Source: Reticulitermes lucifugus (lineage: Eukaryota > Arthropoda > Insecta > Blattodea > Rhinotermitidae). From it: a stretch of DNA of 34,710 bases. Position 1 is the first letter of the stretch. Each line of letters starts with the position of its first letter. Below are positions 31,201 through 34,710 of this stretch, piece by piece. The stretch spans positions 1-34,710 of the forward strand of contig JAKCWW010004083.1 in assembly GCA_026260175.1 (NCBI GenBank). Reading direction: 5' to 3'. A program made the position numbers and the translations under genes. The notes beneath the pieces are model-generated. The model made no database searches and was not told the DNA's origin. It was given only the letters and a program-made list of their open reading frames with translations.

Positions 31201-33806
31201 AATCTTGCCCCTACTGGGATTCAATCCCCAGACTGTCCAGCCCAAACTGAGTTGCTATACTGACTACACTATTTCACAGGTAAGGCTATGTGCAGGTTAC
31301 CGCTTCCGTATGTTGCAAAACCATCACATAAATTTCATTATTTCTTTCTCAGAAACGATCATTCTGGGAATACTTGGGAATACTGCGTGTCAGGAACAAG
31401 ACTTCTGAAATTATTGATGTGGTAAAAACAACACTTTCAGGAACAGTCCTTTTGATATAATTATACATGGTTTACATGCACAATTTATGTGGACCACAAA
31501 AAATGAATGATAGCATGGCCATCCACGCTTTTTTATTTGCATAGTATTTTACAGGAAGTTTTCTTTTCGGTTTTAAAATAATGTGGTTTCAGTGATTTTC
31601 CAACCACATTCAGCACCTGTTTGTCACTGCCATTACCGTTCACACACAGTAGCACTGCTATCCTCTCTTTGGTCTTTCAATGTCAGTATTCTGTCTGGGA
31701 GGCAACTGTACAGGAGGCCTGTCCCTTCTGCATGCGTGAAGTCCTGACTCCCCCTCACCCTGCCATTCCACCACCATTCCTCATTTGGCCTTGATGTGAT
31801 TACATTCCATAAGTAATGTTATGGGCAGGTTACCGCTTCTGTATGTTGCAAAACCATCACATTTCTTTTGCTATTTCTTTCTCAGAAATGATAACCATGG
31901 GAATACTGTGGGTCAGGACCAAGAATTCTGAAATTACTGATGCAGTAAAACAACACTTTCAAGAACGGTGCTTCTGATATAATTATACATTGTTTATACG
32001 CACAGTTTATGTGGACCACAAAAAATGAATGATACTTGCAGGAAAAAGATGCACAGGAGAACAAAGGATGGACAATTTCACTGCATACATTACATTCTGT
32101 CTTTGTCCTTCTTCTTTATGACCCAAGTTTTTCACTACCATATTTCAGCAACTGAGTCACATGTGTTCTTTAATTTCAAAGTGTCATATTGTTTTATTGT
32201 ACATACATAACTGTAATTTCATTTGTGTCCACAAAAAATATGGCCTTTTCTGCACCAATTTTTAAAAAATTCATAAATGCACAACCACATTATGTTCAGA
32301 TCACTTATACTGAATTTCACACAAGTCTGACATTAAAGACAGAAAGTGAGGCTATAAATTAATTTACACCCCTAAGTGAAGTACAGCTTTCACTACACCA
32401 ATTTTCATGAAACTCACAAGCACTCAGTAAATTTTTGTGGACACCTCCTGTACCATGGAAAATTTCATTTGCACCCATATGTACAGTATGACTGTCACTA
32501 AGTACATTTTTATGAACCTCTTGCTTCCTTGGCAATTTTTGTAAAGAATTTCTACACCAAATTCACATAAAACCCAACAAAGGATTTAGTCATTGATAAT
32601 AGGTCACAGGCATGATTGACAGACATGGTCTCCGCATAAACCATTCATTTTATTTCGAACAGAATGCCTAAAAGTAAATAAGCATAGTTCGGTATTAGTA
32701 CTAGCATTATCATAAATACCTGTGACCATGTTAAAGATAAGAAATTACAAGAAGCTCACCTGGGCAGGGTATGAGGATTGCTGAACAGCTGCAGATGTCC
32801 TACCCAAAGAGTGAGACACAGGTGGCTGCTGCTGTGGTTGCTGTTGCTGGTATGCTGGGCTCAGGCCGAGTGTTCTGTACAGACGATCACGCAACAACAT
32901 CATCTGTTCCTGCAAACACAAACAGTGACACAAAAGTCAATTCCATTACAATTTTATACTGAGTGACAAAGCAAATTTGACCCTCACACTCCATACTGAC
33001 AATTCTGTGACATATTTTGGGTGGCCAGGTGAGAGTTTCTCAACATGGAGGCCCTGCTTCAATCGAAGGACAGCTCATATGGGATTTGTGATGAAAAAAG
33101 TGAGACTATAATCTGCGCTATGGTTAGCATCATTAAATAAAACACCTTTAATGCTGTGGTACAGAATCTAACTTTTGCATGAATGTTAATTTAAAGATTT
33201 AAAAAAACGTGAGGCTGTATACCAAATGACAACATTTATATATTACTTTATATGTTTATGTTAAATCTTCAGCTAATAAAAATTACTGGCATTAATGCAA
33301 ATGAAATGCAACATCAATGAACAATACTACAAGATACGTTTTCACTTCTGTTGGAGAAAGTATGTCAATGCAAAATTCAGTACTGTTTCTTCTGCATACA
33401 ACTCTCAACATCTACACATTTGTGACTGCAAATAGTTTTAATTTTTCACTGATAATTTTAATGTTATGATAAGTGATGATAACAAGATTGCTTACATTCT
33501 CAGAGTTCTGCAGATATGTAAGGGCTGCTGTCAGATTGCCCTGGGAAGCAAGCACAGCCGCGTAACGTGATAAGACTTCTGCCAACTTGCCCGACATTTC
33601 TACAGTCCGTCCCTGCTGCTCCACTGCCTTTATGAGCAGCATCACCAGTTCCACCAAAGACTGTAGCTTCGCTGGACTGTCAGTCTTCTCTGTCGCTGTC
33701 CAGCACTCTATGAGCTTATTCAGGTTGCCAGCACAAATGTAGCACAGTTGAGCATTCAGAGATAAGGTGCCTTTACCCTCAATTTCCAACCGTGCTCCTA
33801 GCATTT
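10097..33806 (-). CDS. Sec31: Sec31, COPII outer-coat subunit (3' half, 8 exons)
   Basis: Joined on the minus strand from 33806-33496, 32909-32760, 30051-29727, 22841-22537, 15739-15650, 13759-13532, 11190-11119 and 10285-10097 (stop TGA). The product is about 555 residues plus two bases of a shared codon at the 5' end. Sec31 pairs with Sec13 to form the COPII cage at ER exit sites and speeds GTP hydrolysis by Sar1 through Sec23. What I see: an alpha-solenoid end with [16 protein letters not shown]; a Pro/Gln/Tyr-rich linker; [46 protein letters not shown]; and [11 protein letters not shown] to [10 protein letters not shown]. These follow the order of animal Sec31 proteins, including the C-terminal helical (SRA1-like) domain. 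All joins preserve frame. The N-terminal WD40 propeller and most of the solenoid lie outside the window. Identity is firm; exon edges come from splice consensus plus frame. Confidence 0.95.
10431..10463. repeat. (CA)n microsatellite
   Basis: An impure CACG/CA tract becoming pure CA, in the intron before exon H. Confidence 0.95.
10791..10932. mobile_element. Fold-back MITE, copy 1
   Basis: Left end GGGATGTGATGCCATGTAG, right end reversed GGAATGTGACACAATGTAG. The inverted arms are about 49 bp and roughly three-quarters identical, around a 45-bp centre. Family copies are at 18830-19032 and 24846-24988, with a half copy at 20189-20235. Confidence 0.65.
11119..11190 (-). CDS. Sec31: Sec31 exon G ([20 protein letters not shown] helix)
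   Basis: A short exon of 24 codons, phase 0 at both ends. It encodes a charged amphipathic helix, [20 protein letters not shown] then RESK, that aligns without gaps to the second helix of the Sec31 C-terminal domain. The acceptor is TTCTGTTTCAG and the donor is AAG|GTACAG. Confidence 0.94.
11421..11674 (+). mobile_element. tRNA-derived SINE, family A
   Basis: TAGCTCAGTTGGTATAGTGA is a near-canonical tRNA A box, with TTGATCAATTCCC as a worn B box. The body contains GTCCAGACTGGCTCTGGGGC and a 3' GTAGCTATACCTCCACT. The best-preserved head of the four copies. Confidence 0.75.
12062..12675 (-). mobile_element. mariner-family transposase remnant, internally deleted
   Basis: Minus strand from ATG 12673: [20 protein letters not shown], the classic mariner N-terminus. 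Broken frames follow, including [13 protein letters not shown](C)LLSEE and the tail [40 protein letters not shown]. The last is the PPYSPDLAPCDFFLFP...LKG.RF region. The central catalytic part (DETW and HDNAPAH segments) is missing between LLSEE and QDPP, so this is an internal-deletion derivative with additional stops. Confidence 0.75.
13381..13500 (-). mobile_element. SINE, family B fragment
   Basis: Shares GGCCAAATTT, GCCTGAAGGGA and CCTCAGTCAG blocks with 15241-15420 and 24503-24685, and with the opposite-strand copy at 19054-19140. An internal A13 run lies before the CCTCAGTCAG block. Confidence 0.6.
13532..13759 (-). CDS. Sec31: Sec31 exon F (second Gln tract, start of C-terminal domain)
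   Basis: The exon is 76 codons, phase 0 at both ends, starting [20 protein letters not shown] and running through two Gln runs. It then reaches [22 protein letters not shown] and SATNP, a strong match to the start of the conserved Sec31 C-terminal helical domain. The acceptor is TAATTTCAG and the donor is CCA|GTAAGT. The first Met is internal to the protein and not a start. Confidence 0.94.
13990..14072 (-). mobile_element. tRNA-like SINE head
   Basis: Minus strand: GGTTGGCATAGTGGTGACAC as A box and CCTGATTCAAATCTTCCC as B box, 40-50 bases apart. It cannot form a full cloverleaf, so it is read as a SINE head rather than a tRNA gene. Confidence 0.5.
14635..14708 (-). mobile_element. tRNA-like SINE head
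   Basis: Minus strand: GCCATGGCCTAGGTGATTAG as A box region and GGATTCGATCCCAGG as a strong B box. No acceptor-stem pairing is seen, so it is a SINE head rather than a functional tRNA. Confidence 0.5.
14757..15130 (+). mobile_element. RTE-like LINE, C-terminal tail (broken)
   Basis: Frames read [53 protein letters not shown] and [20 protein letters not shown]. This is the LHNEEL..LY and GRPRRRW.DNIKMDL tail of the same LINE group as 28000-29440, here on the opposite strand to Sec31. Confidence 0.7.
15241..15420 (-). mobile_element. SINE, family B
   Basis: Shares GGAAGGATATGGAAGGAA, an A-run and AAAATCTCAGTCAGGATAG with the other copies. The minus-strand 5' part, GTTGGCTGAAGCAGTGACA, may be a decayed head. 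Confidence 0.6.
15650..15739 (-). CDS. Sec31: Sec31 exon E (PITHPLYG)
   Basis: The exon is 30 codons, phase 0 at both ends, reading [20 protein letters not shown] and ending with PAMQN. The Pro-Ile-Thr-x-Pro segment sits a short way after GWNDPP in animal Sec31, which supports direct joining to exon D. The acceptor is TTTTTTGCAG and the donor is AAT|GTACGT. Confidence 0.88.
15801..15956. repeat. Minisatellite, about 30-42 bp unit, 4 copies
   Basis: Units carry CACAGACTA followed by GGACACAAACTCTAGAACT, in tandem with length variation. It sits about 60 bp upstream of the exon E acceptor on the minus strand. Confidence 0.85.
16780..16822 (-). ncRNA. Hammerhead ribozyme motif, left arm
   Basis: Minus strand: CCCC, then CTGATGA, stem-loop II (GGTTT/AAACC, five pairs after a single T), GAA, two-pair stem III with ATAT loop (AC/GT), cleavage base A (GTA), then GGGG pairing with CCCC as stem I. 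All invariant core bases of a type I hammerhead are present. Hammerheads with very short stem III are known in Penelope-like elements. The single T between core and stem II is the only irregularity. It lies sense to the Sec31 transcript. Confidence 0.65.
17757..17799 (+). ncRNA. Hammerhead ribozyme motif, right arm
   Basis: The same core as the left arm, on the plus strand. Stem I has CCTC instead of CCCC, still pairing with GGGG through one wobble. CTGATGA is at 17761-17767 and the predicted cleavage base at 17795. Confidence 0.65.
18830..19032. mobile_element. Fold-back MITE, copy 2
   Basis: Left AAAGAATACTGTTTTC then GGGATGTGATGC; right, reversed, AAAGTATTCTGTGTTC then GAATGTGACACC. Arms are about 50 bp, with a centre near 100 bp. 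Confidence 0.65.
19054..19140 (+). mobile_element. SINE, family B fragment
   Basis: CCAGGCAAATGCTGGGACAG and ACATCCTTCCACATCCTCTC match the family in the opposite orientation to the other three. An A/T-rich AAATA tract follows at 19187-19250. Confidence 0.55.
19660..19740 (-). CDS. Candidate Sec31 cassette exon, 81 nt (phase 0-0)
   Basis: Between exons D and E an 81-nt block lies behind acceptor CCTGTTTCTGTGTAATGTAG and before the moderate donor AAG|GTATAG. It encodes [20 protein letters not shown] then NSLIFHK, without stop and in phase 0 at both ends. It would insert just after the ...NSSRTQ that follows GWNDPP. The block lies in otherwise non-coding, repeat-rich intron. The donor is weaker than those of the constitutive exons, which fits an alternative exon but also a chance ORF. 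Confidence 0.45.
20189..20235. mobile_element. Fold-back MITE, half copy
   Basis: TTATGACACCGTGTAGTCTG matches one arm of the family. No opposite arm was found nearby. Confidence 0.4.
20385..21125 (-). mobile_element. mariner-family transposase remnant
   Basis: Minus-strand fragments read [28 protein letters not shown], [33 protein letters not shown]-like, then [20 protein letters not shown] and [11 protein letters not shown]. The order is helix-turn-helix, DETW region, PPYSPDLSPCDY.LFP, and GDYFE tail of a mariner-group transposase. The first catalytic Asp of DETW is lost or shifted, and several stops occur. Confidence 0.7.
21868..22366. mobile_element. Non-autonomous hAT element interrupted by an assembly gap
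   Basis: Left end CAGGTGTCGGCAAACTACGG, right end reversed CAGGGGTCGGCAAACAATTT, with GGCCCGCGGGCC-type pairs inside. Flanks GCCTATAT (21860-21867) and GTCTATAT (22367-22374) are an 8-bp target duplication with one change, the hAT hallmark. GAGCCTAAAATATTTACTAT followed by TTGGCCCTTTAC near the right end closely resembles a hAT short element I know from mammalian genomes. Positions 21936-22286 are N. Confidence 0.75.
21936..22286. other. Assembly gap, 351 N
   Basis: A run of 351 Ns inside the hAT element. The true length and content are unknown. The GC-rich, self-complementary ends may have blocked sequencing or assembly. Confidence 0.99.
22537..22841 (-). CDS. Sec31: Sec31 exon D (Tyr/Pro/Gly linker and GWNDPP motif)
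   Basis: The exon is two bases plus 101 codons, phase 1 in and phase 0 out. It carries repeated Met-Tyr-Pro/Gly-Gly motifs ([15 protein letters not shown]) and then [12 protein letters not shown]. In yeast Sec31 the Trp-Asn pair of this active fragment inserts near the Sar1 active site and raises Sec23 GAP activity (established knowledge). Here Trp is at 22578-22576 and Asn at 22575-22573. The acceptor is TTCACAG and the donor is CAG|GTACAT. Confidence 0.93.
23655..24245 (-). mobile_element. mariner-family transposase remnant, internally deleted
   Basis: Minus strand: [40 protein letters not shown] and [11 protein letters not shown] form the helix-turn-helix region. After a stop come [16 protein letters not shown] remains of [16 protein letters not shown], then [20 protein letters not shown] and KEDFHQG. 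The DETW and HDNAPAH catalytic segments are missing. The element ends near 23660-23680 with ATCAAGAAGTTCCCAGGAC, similar to mariner termini. Confidence 0.7.
24503..24685 (-). mobile_element. SINE, family B (with tRNA-like head)
   Basis: The longest copy. Minus-strand head AGTCTAGTCGATAGCACCCT and GCATTCAAATCTTGACCC (B box-like), then GGCTGAGG, CCCTTCAGGCCAATGCTGGG and GGCCATGATTGCATCCTTCC. Confidence 0.6.
24846..24988. mobile_element. Fold-back MITE, copy 3
   Basis: Left TGGAATGTGATGCTGTGTAA; right, reversed, TGGATGTGATGCTGAGGAGT. Both arms continue to a GAAATTTA block, giving about 50-bp arms. Confidence 0.65.
25279..25521. mobile_element. TTAA-flanked MITE candidate (piggyBac type)
   Basis: Begins TTAACCTTTTACAGACCTG and ends, reversed, TTAACCTTTATCCTCCTG; 243 bp between the outer TTAA copies. 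TTAA target sites plus CCTTT termini suggest a piggyBac-type short element. The inverted match is short, so moderate support only. Confidence 0.35.
26531..26641 (-). CDS. Candidate Sec31 cassette exon, 111 nt (phase 1-1)
   Basis: Inside the GC-AG intron between exons C and D there is an open block with acceptor TTGTTACTCTAG and a perfect donor GTAAGT. It is 111 nt long. It enters with two bases completing the G left by exon C and leaves one base for exon D, so inclusion keeps frame. The insert would read [20 protein letters not shown] then [17 protein letters not shown] do not recognise a domain. Frame fit and splice sites are seen in the sequence; use as an exon is inference, since chance could supply both. 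Confidence 0.45.
27005..27470 (-). mobile_element. RTE-like LINE tail, older copy
   Basis: Clearly homologous to 28040-28460, for example the shared GCCAGTCAAGAAATTCCC, CAGCATTCTATTC-like and CATCTCAC blocks, in the same orientation but more diverged and without readable protein. It encodes no intact segment of the GRPR.RWEDNI tail. Confidence 0.7.
27495..27730 (-). mobile_element. tRNA-derived SINE, family A
   Basis: Minus strand: ACTCAATATAGTGACCAGGC as A box, GTTTCAATTTC as a worn B box, body GTGTCCAGATCGGCTCTGGG, 3' GAGGTTAAGGATTAGTGTAG. It lies between the two LINE tails. Confidence 0.7.
28000..29440 (-). mobile_element. RTE-like non-LTR retrotransposon, 3' part (broken)
   Basis: Minus-strand frames read [115 protein letters not shown], and [20 protein letters not shown] with [20 protein letters not shown]. 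These are reverse transcriptase blocks and the C-terminal tail of an RTE-like LINE common in insects. The catalytic Tyr of YADD is replaced by a stop (TAA at 28880-28878), and other frameshifts occur. The 3' end is a (GTTA)n tail at 28002-28021, as RTE-type elements often have. Confidence 0.85.
28002..28021. repeat. (TAAC)n, 3' tail of the LINE
   Basis: About five TAAC units directly beyond the LINE 3' end. Confidence 0.8.
29727..30051 (-). CDS. Sec31: Sec31 exon C (Pro/Gln-rich linker)
   Basis: The exon is 108 codons plus one base, starting [19 protein letters not shown] and ending VVTTQP plus a G. It includes a six-Gln run followed by [10 protein letters not shown] and repeated P-x-P and PKPF pieces typical of the disordered Sec31 linker. 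The acceptor is TTTTACCACAG. The exon ends at 29727 in front of GCAAGT, a GC-type donor with otherwise perfect consensus (CAG|GCAAGT). Only this donor keeps frame with exon D. Confidence 0.9.
31047..31270 (-). mobile_element. tRNA-derived SINE, family A
   Basis: Minus strand: TAGTCAGTATAGCAACTCAG as A box, GGGGATTGAATCCCAG as a good B box, GTCCAGACTGGCCCTGGGGC in the body, and CTGAGGTTAAAGAATGATTA near the end. Confidence 0.75.
31280..31512. repeat. Direct duplication, copy 1
   Basis: Shares long blocks with copy 2, for example GCAGGTTACCGCTT, GTATGTTGCAAAACCATCAC, and GTGGACCACAAAAAATGAAT with GATA at the end. Confidence 0.9.
31813..32034. repeat. Direct duplication, copy 2
   Basis: Same segment and orientation as copy 1; 300 bp of unrelated sequence separates the two. 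No coding potential. The copies are diverged by small indels and substitutions. Confidence 0.9.
32345..32580. repeat. Second locus of the tandem repeat seen at 640-1140
   Basis: Contains AATTTACACCCCTAAGTGAA, then CAGCTTTCACTACACCAATT and TTCATGAAACTCACAA, with a second, worn unit from about 32462. Confidence 0.6.
32760..32909 (-). CDS. Sec31: Sec31 exon B (LRDRLYR and first Gln/Pro tract)
   Basis: The exon is 50 codons long, phase 0 at both ends. It begins [15 protein letters not shown], which aligns with the conserved (M)xLRDRL segment that directly follows the solenoid in Sec31. It then enters a low-complexity [10 protein letters not shown] region. The acceptor is TTTGCAG before 32909 and the donor is CAG|GTGAGC at 32759. 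It opens the disordered linker that in COPII reaches over the Sec23/Sar1 inner coat. Confidence 0.93.
32910..33495 (-). other. Sec31 intron between exons A and B
   Basis: A 586-bp AT-rich intron with GT donor and AG acceptor. I see no repeat or coding segment in it. Confidence 0.85.
33496..33806 (-). CDS. Sec31: Sec31 exon A (end of alpha-solenoid)
   Basis: This exon gives two bases plus 103 codons, from MLGARLE to YLQNSEN. It contains [16 protein letters not shown], a recognisable Sec31 segment just after the ancestral coatomer solenoid, then the helical stretch [19 protein letters not shown]. The acceptor is GCAG at 33810-33807, behind a pyrimidine-leaning tract with a CTGAT branch-like site. 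The donor is GTAAGC at 33495-33490. An alternative acceptor four bases upstream would be possible, but the chosen one matches the Cys-Glu/Asp-x-Leu-Gly spacing of the family. It ends in phase 0. Confidence 0.9.
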
Positions 33807-34710
33807 CTGCTTGACATAATGAAATCAGAATGATTGAATGAATGCATACCCCAAACAGATGACAACTCTCTTCACACGACTACTGGAGTGTGCCTGTATA
33901 CTTAGAAGTCAGCTGATGGCCACTACCCACTTTTTAGTACATTTTCTTATTTTATACAAACAAAAATACTTGTTCTTTGTCCAGGAAATGCTTTCCTTGT
34001 CAGTATAACAACATGCAGTAACTAGAACTTTAAAGTAAAAATAATACTCACATTATGAAATTAGTGGCTCCATGCATGAAACCCATAACCCTCAAATTTG
34101 AAAAAAATTGAGATAATGCTACCTGTGTGTTGGCTGACCAAGTATCCACCACCTCTGAAAAGAGGAACATGTTAGGTAGTGCCTACAGTGAAGTACAGGT
34201 GGCAGAACCCTGCAGTAATTCTTTCCAGAGTAGCGCTTTTCATGCATAAAACCTCAATTTTCTCAGAACAGGTTAAGTGTGGGTTATGGGTGTCTTACAC
34301 AGAGCCACAGATATTAGAATTTTTACAATCAAACACATGTCACTGTATTATTAAATAATTAAACAAGTAACCATTAAATACACTTTAAAATTCATTTATT
34401 ATTCTATCTTTGTAACTAGCCTGATGTGTTTTGATGCAACAGGATCATCTTAAGGCCTTCACGTATACCACAACCACGGCAGTTTACATTACAACACACT
34501 AAAGCTTTTGATGTTTCTTGAATCTAAATTTTCCTTGATTCTATGCATGTTTTATAGGTCCCACCAATGTTACACTTACATTTTCTTGGAAGATACGTTC
34601 ATGCTTCCTATCCTAGTCCTTGATTATACGTTCAAACTGAACATGGCATAAGTTTTAAAACTTTCGCGGTGACATGATTCAATATAGTCTTCTCGGGCGC
34701 ACAGCCGCGT
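33807..34710 (-). other. Sec31 intron upstream of exon A (partial)
   Basis: No other coding segment is recognised here. The intron runs off the right edge. It holds a hammerhead-like, Penelope-type remnant at 34419-34456 (separate entry). The rest is AT-rich with no other repeat I can name. Confidence 0.6.
34419..34456 (-). ncRNA. Decayed hammerhead-like motif, Penelope-type remnant
   Basis: Minus strand: GCCT pairs with AGGC (stem I) around CTTAAGA (for CTGAAGA), TGAT...ATCA (stem II), AAAAC (for GAAAC), and ACATC with a C cleavage base. Layout fits Penelope-type hammerheads, but a core G is lost in two places. Confidence 0.35.

Larger units (their letters stand above)
30052..32759 (-). other. 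Sec31 intron between exons B and C
   Basis: A 2.7-kb GT-AG intron. It holds a SINE (31047-31270), two direct copies of a 220-230 bp segment (31280-31512 and 31813-32034) and a tandem-repeat fragment (about 32345-32580). The stretch 30052-31046 is unassigned. It has moderately long open frames on both strands (minus 30742-30533 and 31040-30756) that match no family I know and may be repeat remains. Confidence 0.85.

Overview
The window is eukaryotic, intron-rich, AT-rich and repeat-laden DNA, almost certainly from an insect. The remains of RTE-like LINEs, tRNA-derived SINEs, mariner and hAT transposons and a Penelope-like element resemble the repeat set usual in cockroaches and termites. Blattodea is my best guess; this is inference, and no species can be named.

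The one large gene is the 3' half of Sec31, the outer-coat scaffold protein of COPII vesicles, on the minus strand. Eight coding exons lie between 33806 and 10097, reading right to left, and together encode about 555 residues. They cover the end of the alpha-solenoid (with a CYICAG segment), a long Pro/Gln/Tyr-rich linker, the GWNDPP motif that touches Sar1 and Sec23, and the conserved C-terminal helical domain up to the stop. All eight joins keep frame. One intron (29726 to 22842) uses a GC donor. Two further frame-neutral exon candidates, of 111 and 81 nt, sit in the two largest introns and look like cassette exons. The 5' half of the gene lies beyond position 34710.

Left of Sec31, 1-10096 is mostly intergenic. 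At the far left edge a minus-strand acidic open frame (212-87, possibly continuing) looks like the first coding exon of another gene that leaves the window, with a CpG-richer stretch behind it that may be its promoter. Between them lie a tandem-repeat block, a Jockey-like LINE fragment, a hAT transposase remnant, an 8-bp-duplication MITE, a SINE and microsatellites.

The Sec31 introns hold most of the mobile DNA: three decayed mariner transposases, two copies of the tail of one RTE-like LINE plus a third on the other strand, four copies of one SINE family, several of a second, a fold-back MITE family, a hAT element interrupted by 351 Ns, a 220-230 bp direct duplication, and a Penelope-like element. 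That element has two near-identical 250-bp inverted arms. Each arm carries a hammerhead ribozyme core, and one of the two lies in the sense strand of the Sec31 pre-mRNA. This, with the cassette exons, is the most interesting part of the window.
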